Below, in pieces: positions 7,304-14,461 of a stretch of 19,641 nucleotides of DNA. Under the pieces are notes generated by a model. That model was not told the DNA's origin. It did no database searches and saw only the letters and a list, made by a program, of their open reading frames with translations. Every line of letters starts with the position of its first letter. Position 1 is the stretch's first letter. The translations under genes and the position numbers were made by a program. Source of the DNA: Chloroflexota bacterium (GTDB lineage: Bacteria > Chloroflexota > Dehalococcoidia > SM23-28-2 > RBG-16-64-32); NCBI GenBank assembly GCA_005882715.1, contig VBEI01000130.1, positions 1 to 19,641 on the forward strand, written 5' to 3'.

Positions 7304-7690
7304 TTGGCGGGAGAACTTATTTGCATTTTGGAGCAGGACCCGCTTACCCTACAGCTCATCGCTGAAGAGCTGGAGGAAGCGGGGTTCGCTACCCTTCGCC
7401 TGTCAGAGGCTGCCGGCTCGCTGGTGGTCATCAAGGAGAACCGTCCGGACCTTCTCGTCCTGGATACCAGCCTGGAAACGCAGGAAATCGGCTGGACGCT
7501 GCTTGAATCGGTAAGATCAGACCGCGACCTCAGCGCGATGCCGGTCATCGTCTGCGCTTCAGATCCAAGCCTTATCCACACGAGGTCCCCGCTCCTAAGA
7601 CGGCCGCCCGAAACCAGCGTTTTCCTTAAGCCCTTCAATCCGGAGGCCTTGCTAAAGATGATCAGGGCCACACTTCATCCGGGACAGTAG
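7304..7690 (+). CDS. single-domain response regulator (receiver), paralog 1
   Basis: This 128-residue protein is a bare CheY-like receiver domain. Visible elements are the acidic N-terminal pocket (ILEQD, residues 8-12), phosphoacceptor Asp54 in PDLLVLDTSLE, the switch Ser/Ala region VIVCAS (about 81-86) and conserved Lys109 in FLKPF. There is no output domain. I use TTG 7304 because its next residues align without gaps to the ATG start of the paralog at 7825 (MAGELICILEQDP against MAAPLIGIADHDP); the ATG at 7290 is in another frame. The pocket has one acidic Asp replaced by Glu-Gln, but the key residues for phosphorylation remain. No histidine kinase is nearby, so its input is unknown. Confidence 0.85.
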   Translation: MAGELICILEQDPLTLQLIAEELEEAGFATLRLSEAAGSLVVIKENRPDLLVLDTSLETQEIGWTLLESVRSDRDLSAMPVIVCASDPSLIHTRSPLLRRPPETSVFLKPFNPEALLKMIRATLHPGQ

Positions 7691-7824
7691 GGGTCCGCTA
7701 TACGGTCCGCTTGCATGTGCTAGCATAGACCACAGAGCTTATCGCGTAACAAGGGCTCCACCCGCTTCGACCCTCGATCTCCTCTGGGTACGGATGCCGC
7801 CTTTGCTCCGCAGGGAGGAAGCAA

Positions 7825-8247
7825 ATGGCGGCTCCATTAATCGGTATTGCCGACCATGACCCTGTGCTTATCCGTCTGCTGGACCAGGTCTTGACCGAAG
7901 CTGGGTTTGAGACGGTTCAACTGCCCGAGGGTGCAAGAGCTTACGAAGAGATCAAGAAGCACCAACCAGATCTCATCGTTCTAGACACGTGGCTGGAAAG
8001 CCGAGAGGCCGGCTGGATATTGTTCCAGGTCCTGCGCCTGGACCGCGAAACGAAACATATCCCGGTCCTGGTCTGTAGTTCAGATCTTGAGGAGTTCAAT
8101 AAGCGGGCCGGCTCACTGGAAGACCACAGCCACGTAGGGGTTCTTAACAAGCCGTTCGATATTGACGTCCTGATCGCGAAAGTACGAGAAATGCTCACAC
8201 AGAAGGAAATAGCGGCACCCGGCCGCGATGGGTCCGGCCCCAAGTAG
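7825..8247 (+). CDS. single-domain response regulator (receiver), paralog 2
   Basis: This 140-residue CheY-like receiver aligns to the protein at 7304-7690 with Asp54 (PDLIVLDTWLE) and Lys109 (LNKPF) at identical positions, so the two arose by tandem duplication. The acidic pocket is IADHD (8-12) and the switch residue lies in VLVCSS. About 20 extra residues follow the last helix. GGAGGAAG precedes the ATG by about 4 nt, a much stronger start than that of paralog 1. There is no output domain and no kinase nearby. It lies 27 bp upstream of the small gene at 8275, probably in one transcript. Confidence 0.9.
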   Translation: MAAPLIGIADHDPVLIRLLDQVLTEAGFETVQLPEGARAYEEIKKHQPDLIVLDTWLESREAGWILFQVLRLDRETKHIPVLVCSSDLEEFNKRAGSLEDHSHVGVLNKPFDIDVLIAKVREMLTQKEIAAPGRDGSGPK

Positions 8248-8274
8248 TTAAGCCGCTCATATGGAAGGTGGTTT

Positions 8275-8496
8275 ATGGGTCTTTCCAGATGGCGCCTTAC
8301 CTGGCGCGCAGACTTCGATAAAGTTGTCGTTTCGATGAGCAAGCTCGAGTTCGAGGCGCTGGGGCGCTCGGGTTTGTCGAGCACCGCCGGTCGCCGCGCG
8401 TTTGTGTCCGCTTCCGACCGCCTCGCATTTGATGTCGTCCACTCCGCCTACCTCATGGAGCAGGCCGTTCAGGCGTTTCCTCTGGGCGACCAGTAA
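8275..8496 (+). CDS. small hypothetical protein after receiver genes
   Basis: This is a 73-residue protein of no recognised family, with an AAGGTGG ribosome site about 4 nt before the ATG. The start is basic (MGLSRWRLTWRADFDK); the rest predicts two helices (VVVSMSKLEFEALGRSG and SASDRLAFDVVHSAYLMEQAVQAF). Its 27-bp distance from the second receiver gene and same strand suggest co-expression, so it may be an accessory of that receiver. It converges on the desaturase-like gene. Confidence 0.6.
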   Translation: MGLSRWRLTWRADFDKVVVSMSKLEFEALGRSGLSSTAGRRAFVSASDRLAFDVVHSAYLMEQAVQAFPLGDQ

Positions 8497-8550
8497 GGCC
8501 GACCCACAGCTGCCCTTGGTGGCATCCTCGGGCGCTTAGCGTGATCGTCG

Positions 8551-8564
8551 CGGCACCGGTGCCG
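8551..8564. repeat. perfect 14-bp palindrome between convergent genes
   Basis: CGGCACCGGTGCCG reads the same on both strands and lies in the 128-bp gap between the convergent genes ending at 8496 and 8625. No T-run follows on either side, so a classical terminator is not supported; a bidirectional hairpin or a protein site is possible. Confidence 0.45.
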
Positions 8565-8624
8565 TTCCTGCGCATGCCCTCGACTGCGAGTTATTAGGCT
8601 GGTGGGCACGATTAGCGGTCCGCG

Positions 8625-9617
8625 TCATGCCGGAACACTTACTCGCACAAGCGATCCGTTCGGATTCATCCGGTAGGGAACCGCTCCATAAGTCAGACCA
8701 TGGAGCGGCTCATTCCCCACTTCGATCACAGCGCCATCTGGAAGCTCCCAGCTCTCCCTCGCCGCGCGCCGGAGGGCCGCCCGGCTCTCAAAACCCATTG
8801 CGGCATACGTCGGCTCAAGCACATTGCGCACGACTGATCTTGCCGAGTCGATGCCCGTCGAAAGGACCGCCTGTAAGAAAGCCTCGGCGTTTGGAAGTTT
8901 CACCAACGGCATGCGATAGCGCTCGTACATTTCCCACATTGCTCGCAAAGCCTTATCCGGCCAGAATGCGAGGTACACCCTGGCAATCTGCCGGAAGACC
9001 CCTTCATGAAACCCCTCATCGGTCGAAAGAGTCCGGCAGACTCCGGCGATAGCGGGGTACACGGGGCGTCCGGTAGCATCTGCCGGTGAGCCGTACTCCT
9101 GCCACAAGCGCCGTTGCATGTCTTGATAGTTCTTCTTAGTCTGCCTCTCCTGGGCGATCGCATAGACGGCGCCTCGCTCCGGCGTAGCCTCGTAACCGGT
9201 CTGTCTCTCAAATGTCCATATGTCTTCACCACATTCGTGCGCGTAGCGGTCCACTTCCTGCTGCGAGTACAGTCCCGAATCGACAAGGCAATACCACAAG
9301 GCTTTACTGTGCCGCGTTTCGTCATATACCCATTGCGTGTATGTCTGCTTGGTGCTGAGGCTGTCGCCGGAGGCTCGAATGGTTAGAACAGCGTAGTCTT
9401 CAATGAAAGACTCGACGCCGTAGTCACCGAGAAGTATCTCGCGCGACTCTGCGCTCACCCGATCGCCATATTGTGGCATCTCCGACCTTTGTGGCAGATG
9501 CTTCGCCACCCAGCGAGGCCCTTTCGCGAAATACATCTCGTAGATGCCGGCAACGGCCTTCTCAATGGCAATACTCCGCCCCATTTGCGTCCAGGGAGTA
9601 GTTTTTATGTACACCAT
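8625..9617 (-). CDS. acyl-ACP desaturase-like diiron protein
   Basis: This 330-residue protein has the ferritin-like diiron pattern of soluble acyl-[acyl-carrier-protein] desaturases (FA_desaturase_2). Likely ligands are Glu69 or Glu73 in GVESFIEDYAV, E100-x-x-H103 in VYDETRHSKALW, Glu157 in AIAQERQTKKNY and E201-x-x-H204 in STDEGFHEGVF. The two ExxH motifs are about 100 residues apart, as in the family. Length fits. It would be a cytoplasmic oxygen- and ferredoxin-dependent enzyme that puts a double bond into an acyl chain; substrate and position cannot be told from sequence. N-oxygenases and related ferritin-like oxidases are alternatives. The ATG at 9617 has only a close AAGGA. It is the last of a row of minus-strand genes, after a 304-bp gap. 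Confidence 0.85.
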   Translation of the reverse strand: MVYIKTTPWTQMGRSIAIEKAVAGIYEMYFAKGPRWVAKHLPQRSEMPQYGDRVSAESREILLGDYGVESFIEDYAVLTIRASGDSLSTKQTYTQWVYDETRHSKALWYCLVDSGLYSQQEVDRYAHECGEDIWTFERQTGYEATPERGAVYAIAQERQTKKNYQDMQRRLWQEYGSPADATGRPVYPAIAGVCRTLSTDEGFHEGVFRQIARVYLAFWPDKALRAMWEMYERYRMPLVKLPNAEAFLQAVLSTGIDSARSVVRNVLEPTYAAMGFESRAALRRAARESWELPDGAVIEVGNEPLHGLTYGAVPYRMNPNGSLVRVSVPA

Positions 9618-9921
9618 TTCCTTACCCGTGGTCGATGATCAAGTCGTCACAGCGCCAAATAACTTGAGGTGACACCAGCATACAGGACAAGCAAGAACGT
9701 TGCCAAAAAATCCACGAGAAGAGTCCGGAAGAGGATGGTGCCACCTGGATCGTGGGCGGTTTAAATTTAGACGGCTGAGGGGTTTTCAGGAGTGGCCGTA
9801 TCGCTTGTTAAAAGCTGAACACATCCGTGTGCGGTTAGGACGTCTACTCTTTTGGCCTCGCCTGGGCCTCGCCGCCGGGCTCGGTACGACCGTAGTAAAC
9901 GGCGCTCGATACGTCTCAATC
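9618..9921. other. 304-bp gap upstream of desaturase-like gene
   Basis: I see no gene here. The plus-strand frame 9700-10092 has an Arg-rich product, no ribosome site, and runs antisense over the better-supported gene at 9922-10260. The gap probably holds the 3' end of the small-gene transcript and a promoter for the desaturase-like gene; no clear promoter elements stand out. Confidence 0.45.
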
Positions 9922-10260
9922 CTACGCTTGCTGTCGTTTCCAGCGGCGGCGGCGGCGTATGCGGCGGAACGCCTCTTCGGCCCCGATCTCATACCACAGA
10001 CGCGTTGGCACGAAAACCAACTTTTCGTTTCGCGCGGTGATGAATTCGGCCAGGCGCAACTCAACGGTGATCTCCTGGAAGCGGTAATCTGAGAACACGC
10101 CAGAACGAACTCGCAGCCAGCGGAACTTTAAATGTTGCCAGAGTGACGGCTTCATTGGCTGTGTTCCGATCTCGTTCGCAGAACCCGCCGCGGTGTCCCC
10201 CGGTCCTGCAGCTGCCGCTTTACGAGCGTCCCGATCAGCCTTGTCGTTCCTGGCCCTCAC
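9922..10260 (-). CDS. hypothetical basic protein, end of small-gene operon
   Basis: This 112-residue protein is of unknown family. Its GTG start overlaps the upstream stop as GTGA (10257-10260), a coupled-translation arrangement that supports the start. The first ~35 residues are Ala/Gly/Arg-rich. The core from about 36 to 95 looks folded (KPSLWQHLKFRWLRVRSG, YRFQEITVELRLAEF, EKLVFVPTRLWYEIGAEEAF). The tail is very basic (RRIRRRRRWKRQQA), which would suit nucleic-acid or membrane-surface contact. An internal ATG at residue 36 is an alternative start. Confidence 0.6.
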   Translation of the reverse strand: MRARNDKADRDARKAAAAGPGDTAAGSANEIGTQPMKPSLWQHLKFRWLRVRSGVFSDYRFQEITVELRLAEFITARNEKLVFVPTRLWYEIGAEEAFRRIRRRRRWKRQQA

Positions 10261-10505
10261 AGGAGGGCCGCCGGATGTTGATAAGCCCGTTCTATGAACT
10301 GCGCCCGTGGTACGCCAGCGGCATTGAAGTAGAGGGCGAGCCCGGCGACGAGCGGCGCCTTAAGGACACCGATGTCGCCGCGCCTGTCGCTCAGCGTGGG
10401 AACATCGCCGACGATCTCCGCTATGTCGCTAGCCGCCAAGCGCAAGGCGGCACGGTGATCGCGACCCCGCTTGGCGTCTTCCGAAGATGATCTGCGTTTG
10501 CGCAT
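10257..10505 (-). CDS. hypothetical protein, small-gene operon
   Basis: This is an 82-residue protein of unknown family. GGAG stands 7 nt before the ATG, an excellent ribosome site. The start is strongly basic and Ser-rich (MRKRRSSSEDAKRGRDHR); the middle predicts a helix (ALRLAASDIAEIVGDV) and then a hydrophobic stretch VLKAPLVAGLALYFNAAG, too short and interrupted for a sure membrane span. Its stop overlaps the next start by GTGA. It follows the His-rich gene by 59 bp. Confidence 0.6.
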   Translation of the reverse strand: MRKRRSSSEDAKRGRDHRAALRLAASDIAEIVGDVPTLSDRRGDIGVLKAPLVAGLALYFNAAGVPRAQFIERAYQHPAALL

Positions 10506-10564
10506 TGCGAATCTCCTGTAACTGGGCCCGTGGCCGTGCCAATCACTGGCAGGCCGCTCTGGCC

Positions 10565-10777
10565 CTAAGCTGGATTATGGCTCTCCCACGGCAACTTGGA
10601 GTGGGCGCGGGCATGGGTGTGTCCGTTGAGCGTCGCGTCCGCTTTCAAATCATCGGGATGAACATGGTAATGCTCGTGTGCGGCGAACTTCGCTGAGGCC
10701 AGCCTGCGATGCGTGTGATCATGCGTGTGCGCTCCGCAGATGTCCGGGTCCACTTCGTGCGCGGCGGTTGTGAGCAC
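10565..10777 (-). CDS. small His-rich protein, possible metal binder
   Basis: The 70-residue product has 13 His, most in alternating runs: HTHDHTH (17-23), HEHYHVH (34-40) and HTHARAH (53-59). One Cys precedes the first run. Alternating His runs are typical of zinc, nickel or cobalt binding or storage segments, so metal binding is likely but the biological role is unknown. I chose GTG 10777 because AGGAG stands 4 nt upstream and the upstream gene stops just 1 nt before it; the longer frame from ATG 10858 would overlap that gene by 80 bp. Some alternation could come from simple GTG/CAC sequence, so confidence is moderate. Confidence 0.55.
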   Translation of the reverse strand: MLTTAAHEVDPDICGAHTHDHTHRRLASAKFAAHEHYHVHPDDLKADATLNGHTHARAHSKLPWESHNPA

Positions 10778-10778
10778 G

Positions 10779-11012
10779 CTACTCCTCAAGCCCCAACTCC
10801 ATCGTGCCAGCAACTCCGGCCTGTTCTCGCGCCGGAACGAGTTCAGACTGCGTCCCAAAGTCCGACCGGCGATCGCCTTCGGCCAAGCGTGCGCGTAGCA
10901 CGACCGTCTGTAGCGCGTAGAGTGCCGGGGCGTCCGATGCGGTCCGTCGCATGACCTCTCCGAGGAGCTCGTTGGTCGTCCATCTGCTCATGTTGGGCGT
11001 AAACATTTCCAT
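10779..11012 (-). CDS. hypothetical protein, first gene of small-gene operon
   Basis: This 77-residue protein is of unknown family. ATG 11012 has a full AGGAGG 6 nt upstream; the longer frame to 11168 adds a Ser/Arg-rich stretch with no ribosome site. The sequence predicts one amphipathic helix set (MSRWTTNELLGEVMRRTASDAPALYALQTVVLRARLAEGD) and an acidic, probably disordered tail. Its stop lies 1 nt before the GTG of the His-rich gene and its last codons form that gene's ribosome site, so the two are translationally linked. Confidence 0.65.
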   Translation of the reverse strand: MEMFTPNMSRWTTNELLGEVMRRTASDAPALYALQTVVLRARLAEGDRRSDFGTQSELVPAREQAGVAGTMELGLEE

Positions 11013-11466
11013 TCGTGACCTCCTGATTAGGCGTGCTTGGTGGTTAGCTCTGTTGCGAGCCAGCGTTATGCAGGACGAGCTGCGATGGGCACGGGGATTC
11101 GCGAGCTCTCGAGCGCTCGCCGGCACGCCGGACAGCGGCGGGGTTGTTCGTATCCCAATTCGTGGCAAAGCCCCTGGTCTTCTCTGCTAAACGCGAATAA
11201 CTGATCGCAATCGCAACAGTCGAGATCTCTTGCCTGAAAGCCCAATAGGTGACCCCTCTCTAACTAAGTGGTTAGTTCGGGACACCACGAGCCCGAGGTC
11301 GCTAGGCTAAAGCCAGCGGGGGCCTAAACGTTCGCCACTGTCGTCAGTGTAACAGACTGGAAAGCGTGGGTCGCCGTCGATTACCTCTACGCAGGCGGAT
11401 GCTTGGTTATAATCAGGCCGTGGTTCGCTCGCGATGATGAGTGGAGTGGCTTGAGGCTGTGAGGCG
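11013..11466. promoter_or_regulatory. divergent control region with palindrome and hairpins
   Basis: This 454-bp region separates the minus-strand small-gene operon from the plus-strand gene at 11467. It holds a 16-bp palindrome AACTAA-GTGG-TTAGTT (11262-11277), which looks like a dimeric repressor site. Two adjacent perfect hairpins lie in the likely minus-strand leader: GCGAGC / GCTCGC (11101-11120) and CCGGC-AC-GCCGG (11120-11131). A consensus TATAAT stands at 11408-11413, 53 bp before the plus-strand gene, without a clear -35. No gene is supportable in the region. Confidence 0.45.
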
Positions 11467-11673
11467 ATGAACCGGTGTGCGGTCGATGGCTGCGGTGAGG
11501 CGGCGTGGACCCACTGGCGGGGCTTTGACCTCTGCAAGCCCTGTTCAGAGGCCGCATGGATGTGGGCGACCAACACGTCAACAGTCGTGGAAGCGGCAGA
11601 CGTCCTTAGTAAGATAGCGGAGAATCTCCGCGAACACGGTAGTAGATCCGGCCCGGAAGAACGCAACCGTTGA
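11467..11673 (+). CDS. small Cys-pair (zinc-ribbon-like) protein
   Basis: This 68-residue protein has four Cys arranged as CAVDGC near the start and CKPC about 14 residues later, with Trp around them (AAWTHWRGFDLCKPCSEAAWMW). Two such pairs fit a small zinc-binding fold. The rest is a helix (VVEAADVLSKIAENLREHG) and a polar tail. The ATG has a weak AGG-containing upstream sequence and a TATAAT 53 bp before it. Function is unknown. The 153-aa minus-strand frame opposite is less protein-like. Confidence 0.65.
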   Translation: MNRCAVDGCGEAAWTHWRGFDLCKPCSEAAWMWATNTSTVVEAADVLSKIAENLREHGSRSGPEERNR

Positions 11674-11695
11674 ATGCAGGAGGCAGCCGCAAGCG

Positions 11696-11938
11696 TCAGC
11701 TGGTGGCCTCTCGATTTCTTGCGGGCAGTTCGTACCTGACCGCAAGGATAGCATCGGCTCGTACACAAAGGTTTGTCCCCGCCCGAGCCCGTTCCGTGAA
11801 GGCATAACCATCCTGGACGGGTCCTTGGTCGTCCAGTAGTCGATACTTAACAAAGCGCCCCGTCCCCCGTTCAACCTCGTGCCAGCCATCCGGCAGCAGG
11901 ATTGCGAGAACCTCAGAGATGTAAGCTTCGTCCGCCAT
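11696..11938 (-). CDS. hypothetical protein
   Basis: This 80-residue protein is unassigned. I chose ATG 11938 with AGGAGGAG 9 nt upstream; the longer frame to 11989 would put that ribosome site inside the gene. It looks like a compact alpha/beta fold: EAYISEVLAILLPDGWHEVERGTGRFVKYRLLDD, then GYAFTERARAGTNLCVRADAILAVRYEL. It is convergent with the Cys-pair gene, 22 bp apart. Confidence 0.65.
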   Translation of the reverse strand: MADEAYISEVLAILLPDGWHEVERGTGRFVKYRLLDDQGPVQDGYAFTERARAGTNLCVRADAILAVRYELPARNREATS

Positions 11939-12118
11939 TTTGGTGTGCTCCTCCTGATGTTTCCTGCCGACCATACCAGATTCCCGCAAATTCAGTGCGC
12001 CTCCGTTAAGGTTGGAGGTCTGAGGGGAACGGGTCCGAGCCGAACAGGGTAAGTGTTCTCGAAGGGTCGCGTCTCTCCGCCCCTCAAGGAGGCGGGCAGC
12101 AGCATCGGGATTGCGCGG

Positions 12119-12595
12119 TTACGACCGGCGGAGCGACAGGAGCCGGCGACCGCCCAGGCCCCCGGCGACCGCGATCAGTCCCAGCCCGGCGACCGGGACG
12201 ATGTACCAGAGAGCGGACGTCCCACCGTCGTCGGAGGGGAGATAGGCCGTGAACGTCCCGTTGAACTCGCCGGGGACGGCCCAGAAGCCGTACCTGGTGC
12301 GCCAGGCGGCGGGGAGACCGTCGTGGGCGGGGTAGTAGGAGATGGTGCCCGCGGGCTGGTGGCCGTCCATCGTGAAGAATTCGACCGTGTAGATGACATC
12401 GGGGTGCGGCTGCGGGTCGTCGATCTGCAGGCCGAACATGCCGGCGTCGGCTACCGGCCCGTCGATGGTGACCGGCTCGACGAGGGAGCCGCCGCTGATC
12501 ACGAGGCTGAACGGGCCCTTCGCGAGGGCGGAGCCGGCCGTGAGCAGGAAAGCGGCGGCGGACAGGATGGTTGCTGCGACCACGATTCGGAACAT
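12119..12595 (-). CDS. secreted or surface-anchored protein
   Basis: This 158-residue protein has a signal peptide (MFRIVVAATILSAAAFLLTAGSALA, cut near residue 25), a beta-rich extracellular domain of about 100 residues and a C-terminal hydrophobic helix (YIVPVAGLGLIAVAGGLGG) followed by RRLLSLRRS. That end is a stop-transfer anchor with a basic cytoplasmic tail, so the domain faces outside. GGAGG stands 6 nt before the ATG. The domain is not recognised; it has repeated Pro/Asp/Gly turns (DDPQPHPDVIYTVEFF). The overlapping minus and plus frames are Arg/Pro-rich shadows. Confidence 0.8.
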   Translation of the reverse strand: MFRIVVAATILSAAAFLLTAGSALAKGPFSLVISGGSLVEPVTIDGPVADAGMFGLQIDDPQPHPDVIYTVEFFTMDGHQPAGTISYYPAHDGLPAAWRTRYGFWAVPGEFNGTFTAYLPSDDGGTSALWYIVPVAGLGLIAVAGGLGGRRLLSLRRS

Positions 12596-12702
12596 CTCGC
12601 ACCTCCGCTGATACTACACCGGTGGCTGCGGATCGGTTCCCGCACCGCAGCTATCAGCTAGCGAATGCCCTCCCTCCCCGAGGGCGGGGCGAGCCCGCGC
12701 CC

Positions 12703-13179
12703 CTACCGGTTTGGTTGATCCGACGGTTTGGGGGTGCGCCTTTTGGTCGTGTTTTCGGAAATCCGTCGTTTGAAGGCTGCTTCCATGTTAGCGAGGGCAC
12801 GATTCAGTTGGTCGTTCTGAGATTGGTCGTTTTCTGATTGTATCGTGGCGGCGGCGCCGTCCATGGCGTCCAACAGGCCCGGCGCGTTGTGGTTGGCGAG
12901 CCAGCGCAAGAGGAGGTATGATGCCTCGACCTCCGCTTTGCGAACGCGCTGGCGATGGCGGTTGCCGATATCGATGAGGGCCTGACGGGCCTGGGGGACC
13001 TCGAGGAGGGACTCGAGGAGCTGCTTGTGACGGCGGGAGTAGCGGCCGTGTTTGAGGGCGTTGAGGTTGCCTTTGGGCGGGCCTGAGCCGGGGCGGGGGC
13101 CGCCGCGCTTGCCGCGCTTGGCGCCTCGCAATGGGTGCCGGCCTGCCTCGCCGGACTCATTTTGTTTCGTTGGTTCCAC
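12703..13179 (-). CDS. small protein with GNxNAxKHG motif
   Basis: This 158-residue, very polar and basic protein begins with a Lys/Arg/Gly linker. It then has GPPKGNLNALKHGRYS (about residues 33-48), a motif widely shared by small proteins linked to phages and other mobile DNA, including some terminase-small-subunit-like ones. A helical middle follows (KQLLESLLEVPQARQALIDIGNRHRQRVRKAEVEASYLLLRWL...), then a Gln/Asn-rich stretch and a basic tail. The family is commonly multi-copy in environmental bacteria; function unknown. No terminase, portal or transposase is nearby, so a prophage is not supported here. Confidence 0.7.
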   Translation of the reverse strand: MEPTKQNESGEAGRHPLRGAKRGKRGGPRPGSGPPKGNLNALKHGRYSRRHKQLLESLLEVPQARQALIDIGNRHRQRVRKAEVEASYLLLRWLANHNAPGLLDAMDGAAATIQSENDQSQNDQLNRALANMEAAFKRRISENTTKRRTPKPSDQPNR

Positions 13180-13328
13180 CGCCTCGCCTCCTCCCCGGAC
13201 TGTCCACTGATTTCAAATGGTGGGCGCGAGCGGCCACGGGCGGTATGTGGACGGACTGCGCCCGGTTTTAGCGTAGCGGAAGGGGGCCGGAAGTCTAAGG
13301 GGGAAATGGCACTGGGCGTGGAGTTGTT

Positions 13329-13368
13329 GGTTGTCGGTTCTCGGTTGTCAGTGAGGTAAGAGGTAAGA
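13329..13368. repeat. heptanucleotide tandem repeats
   Basis: Three 7-nt units, GGTTGTC, GGTTCTC and GGTTGTC (13329-13349), are followed after 5 nt by two GGTAAGA units (13355-13368). They lie between the GNxNAxKHG gene and the end of the metallopeptidase-like gene. Another heptamer array is inside the aminotransferase gene (16416-16443). Confidence 0.7.
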
Positions 13369-13379
13369 AGAGCGCGCCT

Positions 13380-14441
13380 CTAGACCGGACGGCAGTCTGG
13401 GTCAGCGAGCATCTGGGCGGTCGCCTGTGCGACTGACGGGAGCCATACGGCGAAGAAATCGACGTTGCGGTCCAGGCCGGCCCAGTAGCGGTCGAAGCAG
13501 GTAACCAGCCGTTCGGTCGAATTCCAGGGGAGCTGCGAGGGGTCGAGCGCGGAGAGGCGCTGGTACACCTCTATTAGCTTGCCGCTCGGAGCGGCGGGCG
13601 CCTCAAGCGGGAAGTCCGGATTGCCGGCAATGTCGCGGTAGTAGAGTTTCGTCCCATAGGTGGCTTCGGCCCAAGTCTCCGCGGGGTCGACGCCTTCGGG
13701 AAAGGAGCTCTTGGCGATCCAGATGGCCGAGCCTTCGTTTAGCGATCCGATCGGGCCTCCGTTCAGGCAGTTGAACGAGTGAAAAGACTCGTGGATGAGA
13801 ACCCAGCGGGCGTCATGATCGGAGAGGCCGGGCCAAGCGGTCGGGCTCAAGAAGAGGTGTCCGCAGGTCCCGAAGAAGCCGCCCTCGACCATCTCGATGT
13901 AGGTGTAGCTCCAGATCTCCGCATAGAAGCCGAGGTCTGGTTTTGCGAGGACTGCCCGCATCGTCCGGAGCAACAGGTCACGGCTCGCTGCATCGGCGTT
14001 AGAGTCGAGGATGACCGATGCAAGCTGGTCTCGCTGTGCTGCATCGAGCGCCGCAACCTCGGCGTTGATTTCGGCGATAGTCTTTGGCGCCGCCCAATCC
14101 CGAATGCCGGTGCGGTCATTAGCAACGATCAGGTCGGCGAGAGTCTTCTCAGGACAAGTAAGTGTCGATGTCTCGCTGAACACCGACAGTGCGGCGTTGC
14201 TTGACGGATACGGCGCGAGGTTCACGCCGCCGGCGAGCACGCTCCCCTGCGCCGAAGCGAGGCGCCGCTGCGACGTCGACTCGCGGTGCTCCGTGCAGCC
14301 GTCGACCGGCGTGTCGCTCGGCCCGCCCACGATCACCAGCTCGCCCGTGCCCGTCCAGCGCATGTCGACCTTCGCGTCGAAGCATTCCGAGGACGGCCTC
14401 GCCTTCAAGCGGCCGCTGTGCAGCACCTTCGCCCCGCACAC
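13380..14441 (-). CDS. putative secreted zinc metallopeptidase, main part downstream of frameshift
   Basis: This frame carries H217-E-S-F-H221 in RWVLIHESFHSFN, with E236 in LNEGSAIW 15 residues later. An HExxH followed by an NEGxA Glu is the gluzincin-type zinc site, so a metallopeptidase fold is likely; substrate is unknown. The first ~95 residues of the frame are a different, beta-rich domain with Cys pairs (CGAKV, SSECFDAKVDMRWTGTGELVIVGG, VDGCTEHRE). The GTG at 14441 is not a natural start: the protein-like frame continues upstream to 14468 (ASLEITVRV) before a TGA at 14469-14471. The signal peptide lies in another frame farther up (14462-14796), so the gene is broken by a frameshift or the read has an error. 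Confidence 0.75.
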   Translation of the reverse strand: MCGAKVLHSGRLKARPSSECFDAKVDMRWTGTGELVIVGGPSDTPVDGCTEHRESTSQRRLASAQGSVLAGGVNLAPYPSSNAALSVFSETSTLTCPEKTLADLIVANDRTGIRDWAAPKTIAEINAEVAALDAAQRDQLASVILDSNADAASRDLLLRTMRAVLAKPDLGFYAEIWSYTYIEMVEGGFFGTCGHLFLSPTAWPGLSDHDARWVLIHESFHSFNCLNGGPIGSLNEGSAIWIAKSSFPEGVDPAETWAEATYGTKLYYRDIAGNPDFPLEAPAAPSGKLIEVYQRLSALDPSQLPWNSTERLVTCFDRYWAGLDRNVDFFAVWLPSVAQATAQMLADPDCRPV

Positions 14442-14461
14442 CCGGACCGTAATCTCCAGCG

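Noticed and set aside
7692..7710. Direct repeat GGTCCGC-TATAC-GGTCCGC as an operator
   Set aside because: Short direct repeat with no other promoter elements at sensible distances to the next gene.
8681..8708. 9-bp inverted repeat CCGCTCCAT / ATGGAGCGG as a terminator
   Set aside because: It lies inside the desaturase-like coding region and has no T-run, so it is more likely chance or a coding constraint.
9700..10092. 130-aa plus-strand frame
   Set aside because: Arg-rich product with no ribosome site, antisense to the coupled minus-strand gene at 9922-10260.
12053..12661. 202-aa plus-strand and 172-aa minus-strand frames over the anchored secreted protein
   Set aside because: They are Gly/Arg/Pro-rich shadows; the 158-aa frame has a signal peptide, an anchor and GGAGG.
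12670..12700. GGGGCG / CGCCCC hairpin as a terminator for the GNxNAxKHG gene
   Set aside because: No T-run follows on the minus strand and the sequence is generally G/C-tract rich; too weak to call.
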